Below, one piece after another: positions 20,320 through 30,479 of a stretch of DNA of 64,000 nt. Each line of letters opens with the position of its first letter. The first letter of the stretch is position 1. The translations under genes and the position numbers were made by a program. The stretch spans positions 2,350,501-2,414,500 of the forward strand of contig OX359193.1 of NCBI GenBank assembly GCA_947172415.1, read 5' to 3'. The DNA comes from Chondrosia reniformis. Lineage: Eukaryota; Porifera; Demospongiae; Chondrillida; Chondrillidae. Under the pieces are notes generated by a model. The model saw only the letters and a program-made list of their open reading frames with translations, was not told where the DNA came from and searched no databases.

Positions 20320-21681
20320 ATGAACACCAAAAAAGAAGTAAGAAAACAATTTCTGGTTTACTGGGAAAAGGAGAACCCTAACTCAATTGTACCACGAAAG
20401 AAAATTATCCAAGACAAGGATGCTTGCGTAACAACAGGAGCTGTGTATCTTGTTAAATGGAATAGAGGAAGATACGAAGAAAGAATTGCAGGCTGTGGTT
20501 AGAGCCTCCTTGTATATTGGCATAATGTGAGGCATGTTATTGTGTAATAATTATTATATTAAAAATCGATTTTTTTATATATATTACTAAAGCTACATGT
20601 ATATAACCCCTTCTGTTTATACTTTTTATTTATTATTGAATGCACTCATTTCTTTAGGTACCCAAGAGGAGATGAAAGCATTGAAAGCTTCCTTTCTTAA
20701 AGGAGAATTCCATCCAATCAGGGATGCATCAAATGCCAAACAGAAGAAGACACGTTGCCCCCTTGCAGATGTTAATGGCTCTCCTCCAACAGAAGAAATT
20801 TGATAAAAAAACAACTTCATATCCCCACAGGAAAGATTTTAAGAATATCATCTCGACCACCTCACAGCAATGTTGCAACTAGTTTGGGTACATCTAAATC
20901 TGATTCAGTGTGCACTGATGAAATTGAGTTCCAGGGAGGCACTGACCACACAACAAAGGAGCAACCTCAGGAAAGTAAACAGGAAGAAACAGAATATGAC
21001 CATGTTGCTGACTTGTCTTTATCATCATGCCATGACTCACAAAACCACAACTCACTTCAATGTGGAATAGCAATAAATTTGTTGGAAAAGAAATTTGATG
21101 ACTTTGAAGTGAAGTTTGCTGAACGTTTTAGAAAAATTAGTGATCTGGAAAAGAATATGCATGGGAGCAGACCAGTACATTCTATGCCTGTTGCCGAGAC
21201 TGCCACCCCTATACCACCTTCATTTGACTACTCAGGATACAGGTTTCTTCCCTCATTACCCAATGAAATAACTGAAAATTGTTCAAGTATCAATGCTATC
21301 CAGGAAAACAATCAGCAAGAATACAAAACCAACCATCAAACTGCAAGTTTTACAACAACTACTGGTCCAGGAGCAATTTTACCAAATGGGCAGGTAAAAA
21401 TAAAATATCCAAAGTTGGTGAATGAAGCCATTGGTGCTCTGGCTGTGAAACTTGCCAAAGAATCTATATTTGGCAATGATCTGATGAAAACCTGCACTGT
21501 GAAGGGTCACCGAGACCTTCCAGCCCTACCAGCTGAAGGTTTAAGTCGTCTTAAAGACACGTTATATGGTTTGTTCCCAAAGTTCTGGGAAAATCCAGCT
21601 TTGTTTGAGCCACTTTGGAACACTGCTTCGAAGCTGTAGGTCAAGCATGTAAATGTCTTAGAACTGACAAAAAGCTTTAAA
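20320..21681 (+). CDS. BEN-domain protein (locus D), three exons
   Basis: Exon 1 (20320-20497) encodes MNTKKEVRKQFLVYWEKENP...TTGAVYLVKWNRGRYE, an SH3/Tudor-like first exon. A 160-bp intron (GTTAGA...TTTAG) joins in phase to exon 2 (20658-20753: GTQEEMKALKASFLKGEF). The next join that keeps phase uses a weak GTTGCC donor and the CCCCACAG acceptor at 20830. Exon 3 (20831-21639) has a predicted coiled coil (LLEKKFDDFEVKFAERF) and a C-terminal BEN domain: LAKESIFGNDLMKTCTVKGH, LPALPAEGLSRLKD, FPKFWENP. The frame stops at 21639, but the expected BEN end (C-FEAVGQACKCLR) is present one frame away, up to 21681. One small indel therefore truncates the last helix. Probably a nuclear DNA-binding or chromatin protein. 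It is the most complete of the four BEN loci. Confidence 0.6.
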
Positions 21682-21979
21682 AACATTTTTTATTCCCTGC
21701 ATGACTATCTTTATCTTTAAAGTAAGCATGTAATATTTTATTTGTCATTTTATTATTTAACCATTATTTTAAGTAATATATACTTATTCGAACCATTTAA
21801 ATGCATGTACGTATATAGGTATTATATTTTATAATATATTTAATATTATATTATTTTTTAATTTATTATTATACGTATTTATAAATTATAACAATAATAG
21901 TAACAAATAAAACAAGTCAATGAGTTTATATATTACTAACTGATAGATATTATAAATAAATAAAGTCCATGTAAAGTTA
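21682..21979. other. AT-rich spacer
   Basis: Very AT-rich with 'tattatatt' runs between two convergent genes. No gene seen. Confidence 0.4.
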
Positions 21980-22123
21980 TTAAACTGGGTGACTTTCGGT
22001 CAATCCCAGTGTAATATTATCATTATAGTTAGCTTTGATGGATCTGCTACCTCTAATGCACATGATTGCTGATTTGACCAGAGAGAAAGATAGTTTACGT
22101 CTCATCCAAGATATAGTTTCATG

Positions 22124-24511
22124 CTATTTTGCATTTCTGCTGATTGACATTAATTCCGCTAGTCGCTTATAAAAGATGGTTGTTTCTCTGCTCAAACCAC
22201 CTGTGGTGGCAAAAACCAGGGGGGTAAAGGAGCCATTCTCCACTTCTCTAATCCGGTCACCATATTCCCTCTTCTTTAAGTTCTCATGCCTTCTGTAGAG
22301 TGTTTCAATTTTGGATGAGCGGTACGACTGTGCATTGGGATGAAAAACCCTAACATTGAAAAAGGCACATTGACCTCTCCTCCAGAAACCTCTAGCACGG
22401 ATATCAGTCCGGGCATCATCATTTAGATTAGCAGAATTGGGGTGGATTTGCTCACCTGATAAAGATTGTAGGTGGGGTTCACATTCGACATCATGGCATA
22501 CCTCCTTCAGCCATTTACCTGTAAGATCCCTGATGTCATTATGTCTTCTAATGGTCATGCCACCATGGAGGCAAATCATAGCATGGTCTATGGAAAAGGG
22601 CAAGCCACAAGTGCATGCTCCAGGTGTATTCATCAGTGACCATCCATATCTGATGGAGATGGCATCATAAAATTCACCTTTATTTAGGTAGAACCCATGG
22701 TCTATTATTGGCAATGATGCCAACCAGGAGGAGGCACCTGTCTCACTTGCCAGATCCATTGCTCTCTGAAGTATAGCCGGAAGGCTTTCCCTGACTTCTT
22801 TGGCTTTTGCAATAAGGCCCTTCCTTCTTTCATCGTGCACATGGCTTTTACGCTCTGCGGTATCCAAGACTTCGCTTGTGTTCTGATGGCCAATTATCAT
22901 TTGCTTTAAAGGGTTAGAAATGTGTTGTGAGCTTCCATATTGATCCTCACAAATCATGGATGGATTTATAATGCCTAGACCACCATGGCGGGTTGGAAGA
23001 TGTAGGAGTTCCTGTACCAACTGGGACGGAGGCTCCTGATTGGTCAAGGCAGGAATAAGGTGGAACTTAATGGCGTCTTCGAGTGGATCAAACAAGTGTT
23101 TAATCCCATTGATGGTTCTCATGAGATATTGCCATTTGTTTACAAGTCCATGAGTAAAGGCAGCCATGGCTGCATGTGGATGTGATCTGGCAATGGATGA
23201 CAGGATTTTAATCTCCTCAATCCAGTTGTCAATTTTACGCTTGACATAGCTCTCCCTGAATGACAGGCTGCCAATTACTGCTCCTAAATGTCTCTGACCA
23301 TGTTGTGTTATCTGTATACCTGTATCAGCAAACAAGGATTGGGCATCGTCAAGGACTTCAGGTTTCACCACCAGATGAGTCTTAGATGGATTTGAAAAAT
23401 AACCAAACCTTGGACCAAGCTCCGAGAGACTAGACCACCACTGATGGAGATCACGTAGCTTGCCAGTAGCTGAGGCATCATCGGCATACCAAACTTGCCC
23501 ATTGTCAGGATGGTGTGTACCCAGTCTTTGTATGAGCGGTGTGATGGCCAAGGCATACATGGCCATGGCAAGAGGGTCACCCTGGGTTGTGCCTTCCATT
23601 GATTTAATTTCACCACCTCCGGTAATGAACATCCTGACAGGGGCATTGTAGGTGTTATAAAGTATGGTTGCTATTGATGGACAGATATACTCGATGTTGT
23701 GTAGTGCAGCCTGGCGATTGATGGTATTGAAAGCATTACTTGCGTCCACTAGCAACGTAGCATCACTGGTTTGTTGGTTGAACATTTCGTTTACTGCGTG
23801 TATAGCGGCTTCACATCCAGCTATATGGCCTGCACATAATTGAAGTGGGCCAGTAGCAGCACGAATATCTTCAGACAGTAGGCGAAGAACTGCTTTAGCG
23901 GCAATTCTACGAGCAACTTCTCCTATTCCAACGGGCCGAACACCAGGAGATTTATCCAAAGGGATAAGTCTAGATGCTGGGAAGGCAGATAGTCCCTCTG
24001 GGTTGACATTTGTGGAGCAAATTCTCCGTGTCACAGCAGCAAGTGAGTCACAGAGATCTGATGATGCACCTTTGAATGAGGTACTTAATCGTCGCCAGGC
24101 ATAGGTGTCCAAGCCGGAAGGGCCTGCTGCGCCCTGTGTATGCAGAGTGGCCTTTCTTATGACTTCACCGGTTATAGCCTCAAAAATGATGGGTGTGTGT
24201 AAGCAGTTTGCATTGTCACCATTAAGCAAGATATCAGCAGGAGGTATGGTACTAGGTGGATGCTTTGCTATAAGGATGTCAAGAACTGACCTTGGCCCAT
24301 CTGTTGTAGATTGAATGCTGTTGGGAGAAAGCACATTGCCTTTTCCCTCTCTTGATATCAGCCTGAGAGCAGACTTGACTTTACCAAGCTTCATCAATTT
24401 GTCAAACTGTCTAGCACCGCTGTTGGCATAGTGACCCGGAGGAAGGTTCTGCAGTCTATTCTGAATACATTGACCTTCATTCAGCAACTGTGCAAACCCA
24501 CCTTTTCCCAA
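22124..24511 (-). CDS. Reverse transcriptase with restriction-like endonuclease, 795 aa
   Basis: RT blocks are visible: AAGPSGLDTYAWRRL (finger), SRLIPLDKSPGVRPVGIGEV, LLVDASNAFNTINR (motif A, first Asp), TTQGDPLAMAMYALAITPL (motif B) and WYADDAS (motif C, YADD). A thumb region follows, then C-x-C-G...H-x3-C...RRHN (CTCGLPFSIDHAMICLHG), a Cys/His knuckle. After that comes an endonuclease-like block: ARTDIRARGFWRRG, FFNVRVFHPNA, a KKREYGDR helix and FTPLVFATTGG. In the copy at 38.5 kb the second position reads MDV where this copy has FNV, so a catalytic Asp may be Asn here. The N-terminus belongs to the overlapping upstream frame. It copies element RNA into a nicked chromosomal site. The protein is uninterrupted over 795 codons, suggesting a young copy. 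Confidence 0.75.
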   Translation of the reverse strand: MGKGGFAQLLNEGQCIQNRLQNLPPGHYANSGARQFDKLMKLGKVKSALRLISREGKGNVLSPNSIQSTTDGPRSVLDILIAKHPPSTIPPADILLNGDNANCLHTPIIFEAITGEVIRKATLHTQGAAGPSGLDTYAWRRLSTSFKGASSDLCDSLAAVTRRICSTNVNPEGLSAFPASRLIPLDKSPGVRPVGIGEVARRIAAKAVLRLLSEDIRAATGPLQLCAGHIAGCEAAIHAVNEMFNQQTSDATLLVDASNAFNTINRQAALHNIEYICPSIATILYNTYNAPVRMFITGGGEIKSMEGTTQGDPLAMAMYALAITPLIQRLGTHHPDNGQVWYADDASATGKLRDLHQWWSSLSELGPRFGYFSNPSKTHLVVKPEVLDDAQSLFADTGIQITQHGQRHLGAVIGSLSFRESYVKRKIDNWIEEIKILSSIARSHPHAAMAAFTHGLVNKWQYLMRTINGIKHLFDPLEDAIKFHLIPALTNQEPPSQLVQELLHLPTRHGGLGIINPSMICEDQYGSSQHISNPLKQMIIGHQNTSEVLDTAERKSHVHDERRKGLIAKAKEVRESLPAILQRAMDLASETGASSWLASLPIIDHGFYLNKGEFYDAISIRYGWSLMNTPGACTCGLPFSIDHAMICLHGGMTIRRHNDIRDLTGKWLKEVCHDVECEPHLQSLSGEQIHPNSANLNDDARTDIRARGFWRRGQCAFFNVRVFHPNAQSYRSSKIETLYRRHENLKKREYGDRIREVENGSFTPLVFATTGGLSRETTIFYKRLAELMSISRNAK

Positions 24512-25083
24512 AGAGATAACCTTCTAGCAAGATGAGTACAGTGCTCCTTAGACTTGCTCTTTGGATGAGGCTTTTGCAGCAAGAGGTGTGGAAGAATTGC
24601 ACAAGCTTTGAGGGCGACACTTTCTAGAACTGTGGCATCGGCATACGCTCGGTAAAGTCTGGCAAGCTCACGAATGAATTGACACCCACCTTTCCCATAT
24701 GGAACAAGAAACGTATTCTGACGCCAGTGAACCACCACTTCATAGGCGGCATTAATAGTTTGTTCCAAAGATGAGCCGTCAAGATCTCCCCAATGGTAAT
24801 TAGCAGGTAGCAGCGTCATTGGAACTTGGGGTGAGCGGTTGGCGATATTGGCAGTATTTATCAGATTAACTTCTCCACTAGAAGAACTCACACAAGGTGG
24901 CGATGAATGACTGGGCAGTGATGAGGCTACTGACAATGATTGTGGGTCTAATTCGTCTGAATGTTGTTGATTTCTGCATTGTCCGGCTGTAGAAGGCCAG
25001 CAGTCTGAACATCGATTACCCGCTTTAACACAGGCACAGCTTATACACCGGCCTTTCTTCTGACAAGGGCAACATTTGGGCAT
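24481..25083 (-). CDS. N-terminal ORF with CXC-like cysteine domain
   Basis: Starts MPKCCPCQKKGRCISCACVK, followed by CSDCWPSTAGQCRNQ. This is a run of ten cysteines spaced like a Tesmin/CXC zinc-binding domain (C-x-C-x4-G-x-C...C-x2-C...G-x-C-x-N). A Ser-rich linker and a helical part (EVVHWRQNTFLVPYGKGG, ELARLYRAYA) follow. It ends HLARRLSLWEK before leaving frame. The downstream frame starts with GGFAQLLNEG, so the two ORFs are one gene with a 1-base shift. The domain probably binds nucleic acid for target choice or packaging. This is inference from the fold type. Confidence 0.65.
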   Translation of the reverse strand: MPKCCPCQKKGRCISCACVKAGNRCSDCWPSTAGQCRNQQHSDELDPQSLSVASSLPSHSSPPCVSSSSGEVNLINTANIANRSPQVPMTLLPANYHWGDLDGSSLEQTINAAYEVVVHWRQNTFLVPYGKGGCQFIRELARLYRAYADATVLESVALKACAILPHLLLQKPHPKSKSKEHCTHLARRLSLWEKVGLHSC

Positions 25084-25366
25084 CTTCAGGCCGCTAGCAG
25101 TAAAGTCTGCAACTTATCTCAACACAGATTGAAGAACAATCAAGCAAATACTAATCGTGAAATCTAACGAAGGTAGCCATTTTTTCACACCTTTTTACTA
25201 TATTATATTATATTATTTCATTTTTCATATGTAGATTATCATTTATGTGTTTGTAAACTCGTATATGTTTTTTATTCGAATATTCAAATGCATGTATGTA
25301 TTACGTAATATTTTTTATTATTTCATGTTTATTATCATTTAATAACTCGTATCATAAATACTGCCA
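25084..25366. other. AT-rich 5' flank of the retroelement
   Basis: Short AT-rich stretch with 'attatattatatt' runs. It may include the retroelement 5' UTR. No ORF. Confidence 0.35.
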
Positions 25367-25862
25367 CTAGTATCCGGTGGCTGCTCCTTCCACCTCTATC
25401 ACGCGTGGAATGACTTTTTTTAGATGTCCAATGTATTTTCTACATTTTTCTACACTAACTCTCTGCCAAAACTTTTCTATCCCGCTGATTAGTTCTTCTT
25501 TAACTCTTGTTTTCTTAACTCCTCTAATATATTCTTTAAGTGCATGCCAGAGATTTTCTATCGGATTTAGATCAGGTGACTCTGGAGGTGTCAGCCACCA
25601 GTTAATGCAGTTCTTCTCCATAAACTTTCTGGCATAGGCTGAGGTGTGCTTGGGGTCGTTATCCTGCATAAACTAATGTTTCTCAGGCATTACTTCCTTG
25701 ATAAATGGTATCAGGTTACTCTCTAGGATGTCCACATACAGTGCCGCATTCATTTTTCCTTCGAAAATGCAAATGGATGTAGCTCCTTTATTGCTGATGC
25801 CTGCCCACACGTGTACCTTTATTGGATGTTTAGGCCTGAATTGGTAAGATATTATAAATCGT
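25367..25862 (-). pseudogene. Tc1/mariner transposase C-terminal fragment
   Basis: Reads RPKHPIKVHVWAGIS...CIFEGKMNAALYVDIL, a TAG, then FMQDNDPKHTSAYARKF (second catalytic Asp), NWWLTPPESPDLNPIENLWH (third acidic residue, Glu) and ALKEYIRG. The helix-turn-helix and first Asp block are missing, cut off near 25862. It is most similar to the element at 41.8-42.7 kb. Confidence 0.8.
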
Positions 25863-25952
25863 TTAAGTAGCCAAGAATAGCAATATGTATGTCGATTATC
25901 GTTGTCTATGATTGTTTCTAAAGTAAAATGACTGCCTACCTAGGTTTGTATC

Positions 25953-26629
25953 GTGGCTTCTGGGATCTCTTTCTGCAACAGAAGCGGTGGCGTGTTTAAT
26001 GCTTTTGTATTACCACACCTTGATTATTGTGCAATTATCTGGCAGGAGTGTTCCCTGAAACTGAAGTCCGACATAGAGAGGATTCAGAAATATGGGATGA
26101 GGTTGGTACTAAACAAACCATTTGGCACCCCGACCCATGTTTTGAGAGAGAAGATTGGTTGGGTCTCTCTTGAGACACGACGGCTTGTGTTTAGGCTGGT
26201 CTTGGTATTTCGCTGCTTGAAGCTTAGTTCACCTCCTTCTTTGTCAACCTTGTTCATGAGGAACTCTGATGTCTCTAAAATTAACACCAGGGGATCTGAG
26301 AGCAACATTTATATGAGATTCCCAAAAACTGAGTGGCTGAGACGATCCTTCTCATATAAAGGAGCTAGCGATTGGAATAATCTCCCTATCTCATTGAAGA
26401 GGATATCCTCATATGTGAATTTTAAAAGAAAGTTTAAGGAGTACATTTTTAATTTATAGTAATTATAACTTGCACTTTTAACAATGAACCTATTATATAT
26501 TAGTGCTCTTTTATTTGTTATAATATATGTATGTATATAGGATCCCCAGGTGGACCAGCCAAATGAGCTGATGGGGCTTCCTATTCAAATGATAAATAAT
26601 GAATGAATGAATGAATGAATGAATAGAAG
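25953..26629 (+). mobile_element. 5'-truncated LINE with (AATG)n tail
   Basis: The frame 25953-26459 is the C-terminal end of a non-LTR retrotransposon RT (CR1/Jockey-like). It shows FVLPHLDYCAIIWQ, IERIQKYGMRLVLN, the TPTHVLREKIGW/L-TRR block, and SFSYKGASDWNNLPISLK before FKRKFKEYIFNL. A 140-bp 3' UTR ends in 'aatgaatgaatgaatgaatg' at about 26599-26626, a typical short-repeat tail. The catalytic RT core and endonuclease are absent, as expected for a 5'-truncated insertion. Confidence 0.8.
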
Positions 26630-27184
26630 ACTAAGCCGAAACAAAACGAAATGCCGTTCTGGCTTAGTCTTTACGAACGGAACGTTAACTTTTTTTGAAG
26701 CCTAATGTAATTCACATTTGAAAGGCATTTCGTTACTTTCAGCCATTCCTCTTTTATTTGTGAAGTGTTTAAATTTCAATAAATTGGTAGTATATATGTA
26801 TATACAGTGTAACCTGGATAGTCTGCCACAATTGGTGCAAGGAAAGATATGGCAGGATGGTGGATTAGTGAGGTTAACATTTGAATACCTTTGATTATTG
26901 TATACAAATTGCTGCTTCCGTTCCTGATGTGATATCACGATCAAACCGAAAGGTGTGGGTGATTAATTGGTAAATGGCTGTTTTTCGAATGAAATCTTCA
27001 ATTTTCTCTACTTTAATGTTGGAAGTTGTACTGCCCACACGCTTGCAGATACAGACATTACACCATGGGAAAGGAGATTGTTGATCTTATCTTCAACCGC
27101 ATCTGCAAGTTTGCCGATCAGTGCACTGGGATATACCAAATTACATGGAAAAAAGAAAAAACAAGTGTAAATGAACTGTAGCAC
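26630..27184. other. Repeat-derived, no gene
   Basis: Positions 26700-26790 match part of the acidic-peptide repeat family (near 35863-35955, 'attcac.tttg.aaggcat'). From 26811 'tacagtgtaacctggatagt' resembles a MITE end, with a possible partner 'gtgaggttaaca' near 26868. Nothing else was recognised. Confidence 0.4.
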
Positions 27185-27560
27185 AGTAAAATGTCAGGGT
27201 AGAGCGTCCTGGTTGGCCATATCTGTCATACTGTTGCTAAATGCCACCCTTTTTGTATTCCCATGCCTTTCCCGCCACAAAACTCATCTAAGTAGGAGGG
27301 TAACTGTAATTCAGAAACCTCCTTCATGGTGTTAAACTTTCTTTTGACCCTGTTCCAATAGGACTCATTATTTTGGGTATGATCCCTTGCTGTAGGGTCA
27401 ACAAAGTTTATGCTGTGGTTTACAGTTCTATGACTAGCTACATTTGGTAGCTAAGCCACCCTATTATAAGCCCTCCATTCATCAGACTAGATCTCCTGGT
27501 CTGACATGGGCCTGTATAATTGGCAAAAGTATTTTAGCAGTCCTGTCAGGGGAAAAGCTC
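27185..27560 (-). pseudogene. Merlin (IS1016-like) transposase, C-terminal fragment
   Basis: On the minus strand: SDEWRAYNRVA (second catalytic Asp region), then HRTVNHSINFVDPTARDHTQ and NNESYWNRVKRKFNTMK, which carries the catalytic Glu, then LPSYLDEFC. The motif HTQN-xE-x-W-x-RVKRKF is characteristic of the DDE domain shared by Merlin and IS1595/IS1016 transposases. Two stops are present. The N-terminal zinc ribbon and first Asp are missing here but occur in the fragment at 33470-33802. Confidence 0.75.
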
Positions 27561-27561
27561 C

Positions 27562-29165
27562 ATGTATCCAAGGCCTGGCTCCACTGAGGTGTCACACATT
27601 CCAAACACCTATTTAAATTGCCTGGGTGTTATAGGTCAACATGGCCACCAATTATTTAAAGGGAAGTCATCACACAGACATACTAAAAACCCTCAAATGA
27701 AGCAGCAAAGAAACAAAGCAGCTGAGAATGCATGGCTTCTCAGAAATATCTTTGATGTCCAGGGTAACTACCTGTACTGCTACAAATGCATTTTAGAATA
27801 TTTCAGATTATCTCCCCAACGGCTCACTCGACTTTGTAGAGTAAAGTGTTTGACTAATACTGCACCTATCAAGGAGTTATCTAAGCAAGAGGTTACAAAG
27901 GATAAGCTAACAGATTATGTGCTACCACCACAGTCAACTGACATGTCATTTAGTGAATGGTGGAAGGGTGTACAAGAGGACACCTCAGTAGAATGAAGTA
28001 TCCTCACGGTGATCATGGTATGAAAAGACAAATATCCAATCATTCAAAAAAACAAGACAATCACAAAATAAATAAAATTACGTTAATTTTATAAGGTTAG
28101 AGAGTTAATATCGTTCCTTGATTTTTCAGGATTTTGTCCACTTCTTGACGCAAAACATTGTATCAAATGGAAGATCATCACAGAGTCTGGTCCCAATTAC
28201 TACTTTCTGTCCAAATTCACCAGAATAGATCCCCCCAAGAAAAATGATGTAAATCTGGAAAAGAAGAAATTTTTTTCAGTTCTAACAGTTTAACCGAGCC
28301 CAGCAATCATTAGATAGGGGCACCCTGTCGGAGTTGACTTTGTGCACCTGGATAAAGGAATACGAAGCAGAACAAGGGATAAAAATAGGTATATGTCCCC
28401 ACATGACTGACTACTCTGATAAATGCTGCAGCTAAAAATTGAAATCCAGCGTTGCCGTACTAGCATTCGTAGAATGACAGAATCTAGAAATTCTGATTCT
28501 TCTGTAATCCAAGGTCATCAGCAGGAATTGCAGTTATTTGAGGAACAATGAAAGGATCATAAGCAATATGCACATAGTGTTAGGGCCAGCTACAAGGAAG
28601 CCATAGATAGGTGCAAGTCAAATTTGAAAAAGTAGAAGAATTGTCAGCTAAGCCTTTGTTACTTCCAACAGAAAAGAAGGAGCTATTGAGTCTCCAACTT
28701 CACTTCACTTGTTCTGAGTGCCGATTATCAGCAAGCTAAGCTGGTTCCTCATTGGGAATTCCAAGCTAAACATAGTATATGATGAAACTTTCTAATGACA
28801 TTTTTGGAATTACTGATCATCGAACTGACACAAACACTGTTTTCTTGTTTAGTGAAGAGCTTAGACCAAAAAATACCGATCATACTATTTCATTCCTGCA
28901 GTTGTCTATCAGTAATGTGAAGAAGTCTTATCCATGGAAAAGCTGTGTTCATATTTTTTTAGACAATGCAGGAACACCAACAAAAACGGCACCTCATGGC
29001 TTGGTTTATTGAAGCTGTAGAGTGCAATTTTGCTGACAACATCCATGCCTCCTTCATGGTTGCTGGGTATACTAAATTTCACCCAGATCGGTTGTTTTGC
29101 ACTATTGCGCACACCTACAATAGTTCAGATATCTTCAATATAGAAGAATTAAAGGAGGTCTGCTG
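27562..29165 (+). pseudogene. Decayed TE-like gene (sponge-expanded family, DUF7869-like C-terminus)
   Basis: In order: a frame to 27996 with WLLRNIFDVQGNYLYCYKCI (Cys pair), LTDYVLPPQ and FSEWWKGVQ; PHGDHGMKRQISN; and, after a probable acceptor TTTTTCAG at 28129, fragments of a segment with KFTRIDPPKKN. A coiled region follows (CRTSIRRMTESRN, then HQQELQLFEEQ) and finally an RNase-H-like end at 28900-29165: FLDNAG, HLMAWFIEAVE, FMVAGYTKFHPDRLF, FNIEELKEVC. The final block (usually D-N...GHTKF-PD-LF) is shared with uncharacterised transposase-like proteins. At least five stops or frameshifts. The family's activity is unknown to me. Confidence 0.5.
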
Positions 29166-29228
29166 AAAATATGCTACAGCAACCATCTGTACAGGGACTG
29201 ACATAAATAACTGGTGAGAATGCCTCTA

Positions 29229-29985
29229 TGGTATACGCCATAATAAAGGTAACGTTAACTACACTTTAACTTTTAACTGTTAACCGATAAGTAGTAACAG
29301 TTAACAGTTAAAAGTTAACCGTTGGTCGTGAAATGTGTCACGACGAAGTGTGAAAAAATCGACAATGAAGGGAAATGATGCAGAGAGTTTTACTTTGATA
29401 GGAGAACAACAATTCCTCGAGATACGATGGAAAAGACTTCTACGAGCCACTCAAGAAGATATGAAGATTACAAGGTGCACCAGGAGACTTGGCCGTCGGT
29501 GAATCGGTAATGATATATTGATATGAAACTTTTCTTTCAAAATATAACTGAATAATCCGTTGCCTGCAACACATAGACAATGTCATCTTGCTATCAAGAT
29601 CGATTAACGTTAACTTCTCTTGCTTCTGAAAAGGGGTATAACACCTCAGTAATTTCGTGTGCATGCGCATGCGTAGGTAACCTAATTTAAAAGAGAAATC
29701 AAAGAAAATGTTTTTGTATATTACTGCCTCCCTTCGTAGACACAACTTTCAATGTGATATACATACGTAGGAGACGAATCCTTTGGCGTAATTGTCTCCT
29801 TCCTATTGGCACGAGTTTTGCCAAGATGCCTATTAAAGTAAGATGATTCCTTACGTATATTCTGCGGCAGTCAATTCAGGTAAATATTAATGGTTAACAG
29901 TTACTCGTTAACTGTTAAAAGTTAACCGTTAACTGTTAAACCTTTTCTTGGTTAACGTTACCTTTTTATGACGCGTACCGTACAG
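29229..29985. mobile_element. MITE with inverted ends rich in GTTAAC
   Basis: The left end 'ataataaaggtaacgttaac' (about 29239-29258) is mirrored on the right by 'gttaacgttacctttttatg' (about 29951-29970). 'tacgcc' and 'gcgtac' extend the repeat outward. Just inside each end lie clusters of 'taactgttaa' and 'gttaaccg'. The 0.75-kb interior has no gene. The target duplication is unclear. Confidence 0.7.
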
Positions 29986-30469
29986 TGACATTCTAGGTAT
30001 CTGCAAATTACACGATTTCCTGTTTATAAAGGGCCCGTCAGGAATAGAGATGAAAGTCTGAGAGAAATGCCACAGTGGGGAATTTTCACAGGTCCCACCA
30101 TTAAAGAAGTCAGGGTAATCTTCTACTAAAGTAAATTTATATTCAGAGAAAGCACAATCTGCTGAGAAGGTCCAGCATGTGTCCACAATGTGCCAAAAGT
30201 ACATCAGCAGCCACAGGTGGCCAAAATGTGCCAATGCAACTAAACTTGCCAACAACTAATAAAATACAGCATTCATATTTAATCTGGCGGTCAACAGAAT
30301 TCAATCTGGCCCATTTCACCCTTATATCTCGGATTCTACTGCATCAAATCGTCCAAAACTTTAACAGGTTTTAGAACTAAAGGTAAATAGACGATTTATT
30401 GAAAAAAATGTTTTTCGCCATATGTGACCTAATCTTCCGTTTCTACTCTCAACTCCCACTCATATGTTT
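29986..30469. other. No gene recognised
   Basis: Includes a minus-strand frame (29929-30255) without a motif. Probably flank or 3' region of the Ty3/gypsy element. Confidence 0.3.
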
Positions 30470-30479
30470 CTGCCATCCC

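Larger units (their letters stand above)
21980..25083 (-). mobile_element. Retroelement with CXC-like domain, RT and restriction-like endonuclease (copy 1)
   Basis: Contains two adjoining minus-strand frames (25083-24481 and 24511-22124). They read as one protein with a single-base shift in a 'gggaaaagg' run near 24505. Beyond the TAG at 22124 the same frame continues as WMRRKLSFSLVKSAIMCIRG to a stop at 21980, so the original protein was longer. Total about 1,030 codons. Related pieces lie at 38545-38949 and 55129-57375. The combination of RT with a Cys/His knuckle and a PD-(D/E)xK-type endonuclease resembles R2-like non-LTR elements. The exact clade is not assigned. Ends and target duplications were not identified. 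Confidence 0.75.

Noticed and set aside
22437-23651. Plus-strand frames opposite the retroelement
   Set aside because: Shadows of the 795-aa RT/endonuclease frame.
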